Shown piece after piece: positions 46,963 to 55,928 of a DNA stretch of 64,000 bases. Origin of the DNA: Lachnospiraceae bacterium OF09-6. GTDB lineage: Bacteria; Bacillota; Clostridia; Lachnospirales; Lachnospiraceae. The position numbers and the translations under genes are program-made. The notes beneath the pieces were generated by a model that saw only the letters and a list, made by a program, of their open reading frames with translations, did not search any database and was not told the origin of the DNA. The stretch covers positions 25,919 through 89,918 of the forward strand of contig QUMM01000009.1 of the NCBI GenBank assembly GCA_003435055.1, read 5' to 3'. Numbering within the stretch: position 1 is the first letter of the stretch; each line of letters opens with the position of its first letter.

Positions 46963-48811
46963 TTTTCCTCCTCTCCTCAGAACATCCCAAAGCAATTTCC
47001 AACAACTCCGTTGCAACTTGTGAATTTCTGATACGCATTAAGTTATCCCAGACATCAGCTTTTCCAAGTAGATTCATCCCGCCATGCCATACTATTTCAT
47101 CATCAATAACGGCAAAACATTCTTCTACTTCTGTTCTTGTTATCACATTTATTCCTACCAATTGCATTGCTCTGATTAATTCATAACATACATCTGACTT
47201 TCCGTAAGTAATATCTTCCGGATCTGTTGTAATAACTGTGACCTTTACCCCTACTTCCTGTCTCTTCTTGATTAGTAATAAAAATCTATCAATTTTATCC
47301 TGTCTGATATCTGGACTGGAAATTACCACCATTTTTTCTGACTCTACAATATCTTGCTCGAATTTTTCGGTATAATTTACAGAATCAAATATTGCATTTA
47401 TTATTTGTTTAGGTTGCAACTCTTGCGTCCAGATTGAAAATCCTGTCTTCCTGTACGTTCTCAATCTTTTTGCATACATTTTATCAAAATAACGCACATG
47501 AGAATCAATATAATCATACACATAAACGGCTTCTTTTCCGACATAATCTCTGTTTAATCTACCTACATACTGTTCCAGGCGTCCTTCAAAAGATACAGGT
47601 GCTGCAAGCATTAATACATCCAGTCTTGGGAAATCAAACCCTTCTCCTATTTTCTGACCAGTTGCCACCAAAATAAGCGATTCATTTTCAGGTATCTGCT
47701 TTAATTTTACTCTTATTTCAGCATTTTCCTTATCCGAATTATCCCCATACAAAAGGAATACATGATCTGCTTTTTCCTTTAAGGCATCATGTAAAAATTT
47801 TGCATGTTCCTTAAATCTTGTCAAAATTACAGGAGTTTGTTTTCTTGCAACACAAGTTATAACATCATCTATGATCATCTCATTGCGCACCTTACTGGTA
47901 CTAATCAAATTATATGCTTTATTAATATTATCCTTGCTTTCTGCAGTATCAACTACTCTTGTGTATCTTGGGACAAAATAATGTCCAATCCCTTGCTCCT
48001 TAGCCCTCTCCAACGCAGTAAATCTATGTCTCAAAGGTCCCAGCAGCATATAGATAATCCGATCAAGACTGTCACCACGTTTAGGTGTAGCAGAAACACC
48101 ATATACGTATTTTGCATTTATTTTCTGCAATAATTCCATAGATGTGTTAGAAGCTGCGTGATGACATTCATCCATAATTACCATTCCGTAAGAATTAATT
48201 CGTTCATTAAATTTTCCTCTGCTGTACATTGAACCAACCATTGCAACATCTATGATCCCTGTTAATGTATTTTTATTTCCGTGCAAAATGCCAATCACAC
48301 TATTTCTTTTTTTCTTTCTTCCTGTTTTTGTTTCATATTCCGGTGGTTCTTCTCTTATCTCTAAGAAATGATTCAATTCATCAACCCACTGATTAAGCAA
48401 ATCTTTACTTTGCAGCAAAATGAGCGTATTTACTTTTCGCTCTGCAATAAGATAACTACATACTACAGTCTTTCCAAATGCAGTTGCCGCACTCAGAACC
48501 CCATCTGAATGTGATAATAATTTTTCTGCTGCTAATTCCTGTTGCATTCGCAGATCACCTTTAAAAGACACTCTGATAGGTTGTCCTGTTTCTCTTTGAT
48601 CTGAGACATCAACTAAAATGCTTGCTTTTTCACATTCCTGTATAATATTTTCCCGAAGCCCTCTCGGAATCTGTATATATCCATCTATATCCTTACCTAA
48701 ATATACAGCACTAAAATTATAATAATTAGAATATCCAAGCCTTTTATTTTTGTAAAATTCCGGATTATCAAATGCAGCCAAACTACGAATCTGATTTTGT
48801 ATTCTTGGCAT
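46955..48811 (-). CDS. TOTE-type DEAD-like helicase with C-terminal PLD-like domain
   Basis: A 618-residue superfamily 2 helicase: Walker A SAATAFGKTVVCSYL (about 108-122), Walker B VIMDECHHAASNTS (about 211-224), GVSATPKR and QYVGRLNRDY (motif VI, about 422-431). The last 150 residues resemble a phospholipase-D-like nuclease (ECFAVIDDEIVWHGGMNLLG), but the His and Lys of the HKD motif are replaced. It probably forms one protein with the primase frame upstream; the expected junction is broken by one missing T. TOTE systems are predicted conflict modules, and no function is proven here. Confidence 0.8.
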   Translation of the reverse strand: MPRIQNQIRSLAAFDNPEFYKNKRLGYSNYYNFSAVYLGKDIDGYIQIPRGLRENIIQECEKASILVDVSDQRETGQPIRVSFKGDLRMQQELAAEKLLSHSDGVLSAATAFGKTVVCSYLIAERKVNTLILLQSKDLLNQWVDELNHFLEIREEPPEYETKTGRKKKRNSVIGILHGNKNTLTGIIDVAMVGSMYSRGKFNERINSYGMVIMDECHHAASNTSMELLQKINAKYVYGVSATPKRGDSLDRIIYMLLGPLRHRFTALERAKEQGIGHYFVPRYTRVVDTAESKDNINKAYNLISTSKVRNEMIIDDVITCVARKQTPVILTRFKEHAKFLHDALKEKADHVFLLYGDNSDKENAEIRVKLKQIPENESLILVATGQKIGEGFDFPRLDVLMLAAPVSFEGRLEQYVGRLNRDYVGKEAVYVYDYIDSHVRYFDKMYAKRLRTYRKTGFSIWTQELQPKQIINAIFDSVNYTEKFEQDIVESEKMVVISSPDIRQDKIDRFLLLIKKRQEVGVKVTVITTDPEDITYGKSDVCYELIRAMQLVGINVITRTEVEECFAVIDDEIVWHGGMNLLGKADVWDNLMRIRNSQVATELLEIALGCSEERRKSE

Positions 48812-48825
48812 AAGATTCAGAGTAT

Positions 48826-49935
48826 CTATATAACTCCATTGCCCAATACCATGTGAAGCTTGCCCACAACATCTGAATTACAAAACTCACATTTCTTCTT
48901 CCATGGTTTCGGTCTGACATTCTTCTCAACATTAGCAAGCATTCCTCTGACTTCTGCTAATTCTCCTTGCCATTTTGCCATGCATTGTTCAACATCTTCT
49001 ATTCCCAGCTTTCTTGTTTTATTGAAAAGAGCATCCCATTGATCAGGATATGCATTCCAATTTTCATCTACAAAAGCACTATTTCCATTTTTAAGTGCCT
49101 GCCCCTGTAATGGCAATGCAATTAAATTACCTATGCTGCTTGCCACATCCTGCGAAGGATACATTCTATCATAATAATGAAACGATTTCAGATTGATGGA
49201 AGTTGAACCCTTGTCTAATAGGAGAAATCCAAAATTCCTTGCTGTTGCCGCAGGTATTGCCTTTTTAAAGAAAATCCATACATGTGCCCCTTTCCCGGAG
49301 CGGGATCTCTCAACTAAAGGTCTGATACCATTAAGCTCACACATTTTTCTAAGAGCATCCACTTCTTTATGCCACTCATTATCCGTATTTGCAAAATCCG
49401 TAACCTCTGCTCCTTTTTCGTGATTATCAAAATCAAATACAATAAATCTGCATGTACCATTTGATAGTAAAGGATATACACCTATTACATCTGATCCATC
49501 TTCTTTTGTGCCTAACAAATGAGCAATTATTTTTTTTACATCCAAACTAATCCATTTGGTATTTTCACATTCATCACACAATACCTTCTCTTTACGTTGT
49601 TTAGGACAAAGTCGGTCATTCCAACGATTTGCGCATTGTGGAAAATAACCCCCGTTCTTTCCTCTTCTGGCATATACATCTTCTCTTCCCCAAAACATCG
49701 AAAAGAAACGTATTGCCATTTTCTCTGTAATATACGGTGGATTTACAATACGATTCCCTTGATCCAGGTCATATTCTTCTGCACTTTCTATTTTTTCTTC
49801 AAAAGGATTCACCTCTTCATATGAAATGCCTGCTTTCTTCAATTTATCTTTTAATATCTTGTTCTCATATTCAAGCAGCCTAACCATCTTTCTCAATGAA
49901 TCCGCATCATATGCTTCTATGTTCAAACCTTCCAC
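48826..49935 (-). CDS. TOTE-type archaeo-eukaryotic primase (AEP) domain protein
   Basis: A 369-residue frame starting at a GTG; a TTG 12 bases later follows GGTGGAAGG more closely. After a short N-terminal helix (LRKMVRLLEYENKILKDKLK) comes the primase core: CRFIVFDFDNHEKG with the metal-binding DFD (about 166-179), RSGKGAHVWIFF (about 213-224) and GNLIALPLQGQ (about 271-281). A terminal Cys pair (CEFCNSDVVGKLHMVL) follows, then a stop. One missing T near 48828 (GGAGTTTATATAG expected) separates it from the helicase frame. The intact form would be a primase-helicase fusion of about 990 residues. Confidence 0.8.
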   Translation of the reverse strand: MEGLNIEAYDADSLRKMVRLLEYENKILKDKLKKAGISYEEVNPFEEKIESAEEYDLDQGNRIVNPPYITEKMAIRFFSMFWGREDVYARRGKNGGYFPQCANRWNDRLCPKQRKEKVLCDECENTKWISLDVKKIIAHLLGTKEDGSDVIGVYPLLSNGTCRFIVFDFDNHEKGAEVTDFANTDNEWHKEVDALRKMCELNGIRPLVERSRSGKGAHVWIFFKKAIPAATARNFGFLLLDKGSTSINLKSFHYYDRMYPSQDVASSIGNLIALPLQGQALKNGNSAFVDENWNAYPDQWDALFNKTRKLGIEDVEQCMAKWQGELAEVRGMLANVEKNVRPKPWKKKCEFCNSDVVGKLHMVLGNGVI

Positions 49936-50030
49936 CTACAATTCTTATTATCTCGTAACATAACTTCCATTCAATGTCCCAACTTAATTTTAGTACTTGT
50001 TCCAACTATTTTCAATACTTATTTTCCGTA

Positions 50031-50059
50031 TTGACGCATTTCTTCGCCAATCGTATAAT
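50031..50059 (+). promoter_or_regulatory. Strong promoter for a small gene
   Basis: TTGACG (50031-50036), exactly 17 bp, and a perfect TATAAT (50054-50059). The small gene starts 40 bp downstream. Confidence 0.8.
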
Positions 50060-50099
50060 TAATACACAAAAAAAGCCACAAAAACTGAGAGGTGTCCGT

Positions 50100-50228
50100 A
50101 TGGCTACTTCAAGTATTACTCATAATTTTGTCATATCCAATCCAAATAGCGTAAAACGTTTTGTCGCAGCAATTGACGAAGCCGACCGTGACTGCACACC
50201 AAAGCAGACACTTCCCGGACGTCAGTAA
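50100..50228 (+). CDS. Small conserved-looking protein, probably truncated
   Basis: A 42-residue product (begins MATSSITHNFVISN, ends KQTLPGRQ) with GAGAGG upstream and its own strong promoter. After the TAA stop the same frame continues TNPQEILALMSK to 50267, which reads as the natural ending; TTA to TAA would explain the early stop. Proteins with this beginning accompany integrative elements in Clostridia; their role is unknown. Confidence 0.6.
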   Translation: MATSSITHNFVISNPNSVKRFVAAIDEADRDCTPKQTLPGRQ

Positions 50229-50303
50229 ACGAACCCACAGGAAATCTTAGCTTTAATGTCAAAATGAAAAAAAACAAACTCTTAAATATTAAAATTCTTC
50301 AAT

Positions 50304-50353
50304 AAAAAATCCTCTAAGACAATAGGTATTTCACTATCTCTTAGAGGATTTTT
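50304..50353 (-). terminator. Bidirectional terminator next to abiEii
   Basis: AAAAATCCTCTAAGA and TCTTAGAGGATTTTT (50304-50353) form a perfect 15-bp stem with T runs on both strands. It ends abiEii on the minus strand and the small gene on the plus strand. Confidence 0.88.
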
Positions 50354-50355
50354 CT

Positions 50356-51258
50356 TCAAAACTTGTTCCTGTCTTTTATTCCCTTTTCATCACTGATCCA
50401 GGAAACCTGGTCGCTAAAAAAAGAAATTTTTTCAATATTATCTACTATTGTTTCCGATACTTCTCCCCACGGAAGATCATCAACAAAATAGTTTACACGC
50501 TTAAAACGATTCCACATTTCTTCGAGTCCAGAATCATCTTTAATCTTGTCTAAGGTTTCTCTCACTTCCTCCTCACCAAAAGAAGTTTCACGCTTCATGC
50601 AAGTAGCCGCAAATGCCTTTTTCAAAACATCAAAGCTTATCTGATCAGCCTTTGAATTCATAATCGCATATACATCATAAAAATCCCTCATTCTGGTATT
50701 CGCAAGTCCTCTTGCCAAAATCGTCTGCATCTTTTCCGCAAGAAGAGTTTCAAGATTATACGACAAAACTGAAATTGATCTATCTTCAAACATAAGCTTG
50801 TATTTATACTCTACTGCACCTGGCGTGATTGCATCATCCGTAGAAATATCGATCTTAAAAGGTTGCCTCATTCGTTCCAGATTAGCTTCTATCATCATCC
50901 TAACGCCAGGATAATCAAATTCTTCCATGATTTCTTTTACTGACGTAATCTTAAAGGTTACCCCATCTTCAAGCTGAAGCTCACCGATTCTCTCAATGAT
51001 TGCTCTAGCATCCTTCTCATTAAGAGGTAATGCTTTCACAGTTGTATCGATATCCATTGTAGCTCTCATGTCTACACCAACAATAGAAGCAACAAGCATT
51101 CCGCCTTTCAAAATAAAATTATTCCTGTATTCAGAAACAGAAACTCTTTCTAAGAACCTTTCCATAAAATATGTTCTAATTAATGCTTGCGCAACTTCAC
51201 CATTCCCGCCTGACATGTTTTTTACTTTGTCTTTAAGTTGTTTCGCTGTATGAATCAT
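50356..51258 (-). CDS. abiEii: AbiEii-type nucleotidyltransferase toxin
   Basis: A 300-residue protein of the AbiEii/AbiGii family. The nucleotidyltransferase motifs FILKGGMLVAS (GG at about 52-53) and MRATMDIDTTV (DXD at about 71-73) are intact, and a helical C-terminal half follows. In known type IV AbiE systems this toxin is countered by AbiEi and can abort phage infection. Its start overlaps the antitoxin stop by 4 bp. With the antitoxin frameshifted in this sequence, either the toxin is weak or the lesion is a sequencing error. Confidence 0.92.
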   Translation of the reverse strand: MIHTAKQLKDKVKNMSGGNGEVAQALIRTYFMERFLERVSVSEYRNNFILKGGMLVASIVGVDMRATMDIDTTVKALPLNEKDARAIIERIGELQLEDGVTFKITSVKEIMEEFDYPGVRMMIEANLERMRQPFKIDISTDDAITPGAVEYKYKLMFEDRSISVLSYNLETLLAEKMQTILARGLANTRMRDFYDVYAIMNSKADQISFDVLKKAFAATCMKRETSFGEEEVRETLDKIKDDSGLEEMWNRFKRVNYFVDDLPWGEVSETIVDNIEKISFFSDQVSWISDEKGIKDRNKF

Positions 51259-51847
51259 ACCATTACCTCCACATACATCATCACTTCATCCCTTACTCCA
51301 AGTTTAACCGCATACTCAATCAATCTTGAAAGATTCTTTTCCTTCGAGGACATATATTCCTTGATTGCTGTCTGATATAACTGAATTTCATATTTCTTTC
51401 GATCTTTAATCAAATCACAAATACATCTTTCCTTGTCATATACTTTAACCAAGTTACCGCTGCTTGACGGGATCTCACAGGTCCCCATATCAAGAATCTC
51501 TGGGTTTGCATAACGAACTTCTTTGTTTTTCTTTTTGATATGTGTTGCATTATACCCGATAGGAACAGTGAAACAAATATGACTGTATTCTCTGTCGGTA
51601 AGACCATGCAAATAAAGGGCGGTCTCGCCCGAATAAATAATATTCTTATTTCGTTGCTGGAGGACAAACAACTCATCTGGCCACACATCATCTAAAATAT
51701 AAATGCCATGTGCACTTTTTCCATGTCATGCTCTCTGACGTATTTTAAGACAGATGGCTTTGATACACCTGATTCAACGGCCTTCGATGTAATCAAATAT
51801 CCATTGTCTTTTTCAATTAGCGATTCCAAAATATCTGATGTTGACAT
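51255..51847 (-). pseudogene. abiEi: AbiEi-type antitoxin, frameshifted
   Basis: The gene begins at ATG 51847 (GGAGG upstream) with a winged helix MSTSDILESLIEKDNGYLIT and SGVSKPSVLKYVREHDMEKV. It then breaks near 51712, where GTGGCACATGG appears as GTGCACATGG. With one G restored it runs on as AHGIYILDDVWPDELFVLQQ to the end of the long frame at 51255, about 197 residues, the normal size of AbiEi. It represses the abiE operon and neutralises AbiEii. Confidence 0.85.
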
Positions 51848-51970
51848 AGTTGTCCTCCTTATCCTTGATATTTGCTTTTGTGCTTAAATTATATTATATT
51901 TAAGCGTAAAAGTAAATATAAACCTTATATGCTTGCAGAAGTAAAAGATAACGCAGCCGAATAATTTCTC

Positions 51971-52020
51971 AAAAAAGCGACAGTCTGATTTACATTTTGT
52001 ATTTCAGGAAACTGCCGCTT
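51971..52020 (-). terminator. Terminator overlapping the end of a small gene
   Basis: On the minus strand AGCGGCAGT pairs with ACTGTCGCT across a 30-nt loop, followed by TTTTTTGAG. The 5' arm lies in the last codons of the small gene at 52,004-52,138. Confidence 0.6.
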
Positions 52021-52138
52021 CTTTTTCTTCCTTATTCTGTTTTTCTTCCTCCAACTCCCGGAGGACTTCAGCGCCGTACTTATCAATCATCCGTACCAGA
52101 AAATCAATGCACCGCTCAAATTCAATATTCTGTTGCAT
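52004..52138 (-). CDS. Small acidic/basic helical protein
   Basis: A 44-residue frame with a strong ribosome binding site (GGGAGGAG, four bases before ATG). It begins MQQNIEFERCIDFLVRMIDK and ends in a charged coiled tail (EEEKQNKEEKEAAVS). Similar small genes are found next to transfer genes of integrative elements. No function is known. Confidence 0.6.
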   Translation of the reverse strand: MQQNIEFERCIDFLVRMIDKYGAEVLRELEEEKQNKEEKEAAVS

Positions 52139-52254
52139 AAGCTCCTCCCGTTATTGTTTGTTCTGAGCTTATTTTACAGAACCTGCCTGAAAACCACATT
52201 GAATAGAAATTGATTGTAAATTGACACAATCACTTTAAAAATATCCGTATTTTC

Positions 52255-52283
52255 TTGAATCGAATATATGTTCGTGTTATGAT
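52255..52283 (+). promoter_or_regulatory. Promoter of the STAND/TPR gene with an embedded LexA box
   Basis: TTGAAT (52255-52260), 17 bp, then TATGAT (52278-52283) with an extended TGT. The spacer begins with CGAATATATGTTCG (52261-52274), one base from the Firmicutes LexA/DinR palindrome CGAACATATGTTCG at the fifth position. LexA bound there would block RNA polymerase, so the gene should be induced by DNA damage. Confidence 0.8.
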
Positions 52284-52321
52284 AGATATACTCAATCTTA
52301 ACTACGAAAGGGGAATTTCTA

Positions 52322-54640
52322 TTGAATCGATGCGATTTTTCTTCTATTAGCACTTGCTTAAAAAATCATATCAGCGAAAGTAATCAAATGAGTCAGCCTG
52401 ATTTTTTATACGAATTATTTGAAGATTTTATGGATGATCCGGCAAATCAGGATTTTTCAATGGATAACGGTCTAGTTTGCCGCTGGATGACTGGTCAGGC
52501 TAAAATCAGTCCTAAAATATCCGCTTACTATTCCAAGCCATCCAATCAGGAAAAATTAGCCCATACCATCCACCAGAATCTTCTTCCACTGATGTCTGAC
52601 TGTAATATGGCTATACAAGATATTTACACTTTATTCATTCAGGATGACAGCATCTCAGATGCGAAAAAGAAAAATCTGACTCCCTTATATAAACCAGCCA
52701 GTTCAAGACTGCTGTTTCTTGCAAAACTGATTTCTTTTGGCATGGAACGCCAATTCATCAAACGTAATACCAAAAATCAGAAGCTGCTCGCCGGAGGCGC
52801 TTTATCCCCCATTGTGCTGGATTATATTATGGACAGTGAGGTTCCGAAACCATGCCGTCATTTTATCGGAAGAGATAAAGAACTAGAAGAATTATATACC
52901 ATGCTTGAGGAAAACCGTCATGTTTTTCTTTGCGGAATCGCCGGAATCGGAAAAAGTGAACTTGCCAAAGCCTACGCAAAGCGGTACATAAAGCAATACA
53001 CCAATATCCTTTATGTAGAATATACCGGCAATCTTCATCAGGACATTACTGACATGGATTTTATTGACGATCTTCCGGAAAGCACTGAACAGGAACGATT
53101 TCAAAGACATAACCGTTTCCTGCGTTCCCTGAAATCTGATACTCTGCTTATCATAGATAATTTTAATGTCACTGCCACACAGGACAGCTTTCTGTCAGTA
53201 GTATTAAAATATCGCTGCCAGATTTTATTTACGACCAGAAGTAATCTGAATGAATACTGTACTTTTCAATTAAAAGAAATACAGGATATAAACATTCTTT
53301 TCCAACTGACATCTGCATTTTATTCAGAAGCAGACAAGTATCGTTCGACCGTCGAAAAAATCATAGAGACCGTACACTATCATACTTTTGCTGTAGAACT
53401 GGCTGCAAAACTTTTGGAAAATGGAATTTCAACTCCAGGTCAGTTATTAGCAAAACTTCAGGAAGAAAGAGCATCTCTCGATAATGAAGATAAAATTAAG
53501 ATAATCAAGGATGGTCAAAGCAGTAAAGCCACTTATTATAGTCATATCCATACTCTATTTTCACTATATGCTTTATCCCGAAAACAGCAGGATATCATGT
53601 GCAATTTGTGTCTTCTTCCTTACACTGGTATTTCTGCCCGCATATTCGCCAAATGGCTGGAACTGCCTACCTTAAATGAAATTAACGACTTGATTGAAAC
53701 TGGTTTTGTGCAGACAACTACACGTCACACAATCTCCCTGCATCCTATGATTAAGGAAATTGCCCTTTCAGAGACAAAACCATCTGTAAGTAGCTGTCAC
53801 ATATTACTGGATTCTTTACAGAAAATATGTTTAATGCATGGAATGGAAGTAGCTTATTACAAAAAGCTATTTCAAACAATCGGAAATATCATAGAATTGA
53901 TTGAAAAGGATGATATACCAAAGTATCTGCTTTTTCTGGAAAATGCATTTCCATACATGGATAACTATAACTACCACAAAGGTATGAATGGAATCATTCA
54001 GGAACTGACGGGGCTGTTAAAGACAAAAAACATTGGAACCGACTCTGACCGGGCATTATTACTAGATTTTCAGGCAACTCTTGAAACCAAACCTGAAAAA
54101 GCAATAAAACTAGAAAAGGATGCACTTGCCCAGATAGAAACTATCACTGCTGACAATGCTCGCCTTGTTTCCAACCTTCATGCCAATCTCGGTGGACTTT
54201 ACCTCATGAACGCTCATCCCGATCTTGCAAGAGAACACATGGAAAAAAGTATCTCACTGCTTGACCAATTTAACCTGCTTCATATAAATGACAGCATACC
54301 TCAGATTGCCAATTATGCAATGTTCCTGACAAAACAGCAGGAACCCGAAAGAGGAATCTCCGAATTACAAAAATTATCCGGCATCATCAAGGAATACCAT
54401 TCCGATGACTGTCTGGATTATGCCAAAGTACAGGAAACCCTTGGAACCATTTATCTGATGACTGCCAATCTTCCGCAAGCCAAAACACATTTTAAAAGAG
54501 CTTTCAAAATATATGAAAAGATCTGGGCTGATGAACCAGAAATGATTGAAGCAAAATATCAGGAAATTCAGGAGTTATATCCACAGATTGGATTTTGCAT
54601 TGGAAAAAATCTATCCGGTCTTTTAACACGTGCAATTTAA
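52322..54640 (+). CDS. STAND ATPase (NB-ARC-like) with C-terminal TPR repeats
   Basis: A 772-residue protein using a TTG start nine bases after AAAGGGG; the next ATG is codon 23. Residues 1-170 are a helical N-terminal domain of unknown type. The NTPase shows FIGRDKELEELYTML, Walker A LCGIAGIGKSELA (203-215), Walker B TLLIIDNFN and ILFTTRSN. A winged-helix region follows, and residues 600-760 contain TPR-like helices (ANLGGLYLMNAHPDLAREHM, ETLGTIYLMTANLPQAKTHF). Such proteins act as signal or phage sensors. The LexA box upstream suggests DNA-damage control. Confidence 0.82.
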   Translation: MNRCDFSSISTCLKNHISESNQMSQPDFLYELFEDFMDDPANQDFSMDNGLVCRWMTGQAKISPKISAYYSKPSNQEKLAHTIHQNLLPLMSDCNMAIQDIYTLFIQDDSISDAKKKNLTPLYKPASSRLLFLAKLISFGMERQFIKRNTKNQKLLAGGALSPIVLDYIMDSEVPKPCRHFIGRDKELEELYTMLEENRHVFLCGIAGIGKSELAKAYAKRYIKQYTNILYVEYTGNLHQDITDMDFIDDLPESTEQERFQRHNRFLRSLKSDTLLIIDNFNVTATQDSFLSVVLKYRCQILFTTRSNLNEYCTFQLKEIQDINILFQLTSAFYSEADKYRSTVEKIIETVHYHTFAVELAAKLLENGISTPGQLLAKLQEERASLDNEDKIKIIKDGQSSKATYYSHIHTLFSLYALSRKQQDIMCNLCLLPYTGISARIFAKWLELPTLNEINDLIETGFVQTTTRHTISLHPMIKEIALSETKPSVSSCHILLDSLQKICLMHGMEVAYYKKLFQTIGNIIELIEKDDIPKYLLFLENAFPYMDNYNYHKGMNGIIQELTGLLKTKNIGTDSDRALLLDFQATLETKPEKAIKLEKDALAQIETITADNARLVSNLHANLGGLYLMNAHPDLAREHMEKSISLLDQFNLLHINDSIPQIANYAMFLTKQQEPERGISELQKLSGIIKEYHSDDCLDYAKVQETLGTIYLMTANLPQAKTHFKRAFKIYEKIWADEPEMIEAKYQEIQELYPQIGFCIGKNLSGLLTRAI

Positions 54641-54659
54641 GGCGGGCAACTTGCCCGCC
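54641..54659. terminator. GC-rich hairpin after the STAND gene
   Basis: GGCGGGCAA and TTGCCCGCC form a perfect 9-bp stem with a one-base centre directly after the stop codon. No T run follows, so termination may be inefficient. Confidence 0.45.
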
Positions 54660-54737
54660 GTAAATCTTTAAATTATGCTTTGATTTTTCCAGAAAATATT
54701 TTACTTACTTTGTTTTTCATGAGTATGAATACAATTT

Positions 54738-55928
54738 TTACTTATTTCCGTATCTGCGAAAACTCTTATAAATAAAAGGCAGTAAGGCTATTGCCATCAC
54801 TGTATACATTACCATTACAAGCGGAATTTGTCGAAATACACAATTCCCAATCTGATAAATAAGTGGGACTTTTACACTTGCCTGTACATTTGTCAAAATT
54901 GTTGGTATCAAATTGAAAAGCGTTGTATACCCAGAAAGTGCCCGTCCTATAAATGGCAATAAGCAATATAAAAAGAACGGAATGCAAACAGCGACACTAA
55001 TTGTATGCATTTTAGCCGCTATTAACATAGACACTACAGCCGCCAGCATACTGGCTATAAATCCACATACAACTGTCAACAAATAGTATTGTCCATATGA
55101 CATAATGTAAATACTATACGCCTGATACATTTGATAAGGTGTATTCATACCACTGGTTCCCATAATTCCAAAACAAATCACACTAAGTAATATAATTCCC
55201 ATACAATAAATCATAACTGTCGTAGCTATTCCTGCCAGTATTTTTGTTTTAACAGCTTTTGTACGTCCATACTTTGTAGAGAAAAATACTGCATCTGCTT
55301 TTGTCTGAAAATCATCTGCAAATATTCCAGCACAAATAAAACCAACTATGATTGCCAGAATAATAGAATACGTTTCTACATACATAATCATAGTATCCCA
55401 CGAACTATAAGATTCGTATTCTACTGGTAATTTTATTTCATTATATTTCTTTTCCAAGTATTTTTTCTGAACAGAAGTCTTTCCATATTCTTCTGCCATC
55501 TTTTCCATATTTTTATGATAAGTGTCATAGAACTCTTGTATATTTTCTTCTGTAATTTGATTCAGAACACTTTCATCATATTCTGAATCTGGTGTTAATA
55601 CCGATATTATAAAACTCCTAATATCATCTATCGGTTGCAATGCCGTTCCGTAAATTGCATTTTCTTCTGAGGATTGTGTCACCGCATTTTTATTTTGTTC
55701 TATAACTTTTCCAAGTTCATCTTCTGTCAATGTACCTTTCCATGCTCGTCTGTTATCTGTAAGTTTTCTTGTTGCCATAATTCCAGTACTAGCATTTCCA
55801 TTCTCATCCACATAGCGATTACTTGTAACTGCAAATCCGCTAAAAATGACAGCAAGTATCAATGCCAATCCGATTGCAAATACATTAATTTTCTTTGAAA
55901 AAATTCGTTTTAATTCTAATTTAAGCAT
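54738..55928 (-). CDS. ABC transporter permease (ABC-2 type)
   Basis: The start is set at ATG 55928, whose codon region overlaps the true end of the ATPase gene; 396 residues. One N-terminal helix (INVFAIGLALILAVIFSGFA) is followed by a large external domain (about 45-190) and five helices toward the C-terminus. This ABC-2 layout is typical of exporters for peptides or lipids. It is the last gene of the sigma-ABC operon. The substrate is unknown. Confidence 0.82.
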   Translation of the reverse strand: MLKLELKRIFSKKINVFAIGLALILAVIFSGFAVTSNRYVDENGNASTGIMATRKLTDNRRAWKGTLTEDELGKVIEQNKNAVTQSSEENAIYGTALQPIDDIRSFIISVLTPDSEYDESVLNQITEENIQEFYDTYHKNMEKMAEEYGKTSVQKKYLEKKYNEIKLPVEYESYSSWDTMIMYVETYSIILAIIVGFICAGIFADDFQTKADAVFFSTKYGRTKAVKTKILAGIATTVMIYCMGIILLSVICFGIMGTSGMNTPYQMYQAYSIYIMSYGQYYLLTVVCGFIASMLAAVVSMLIAAKMHTISVAVCIPFFLYCLLPFIGRALSGYTTLFNLIPTILTNVQASVKVPLIYQIGNCVFRQIPLVMVMYTVMAIALLPFIYKSFRRYGNK

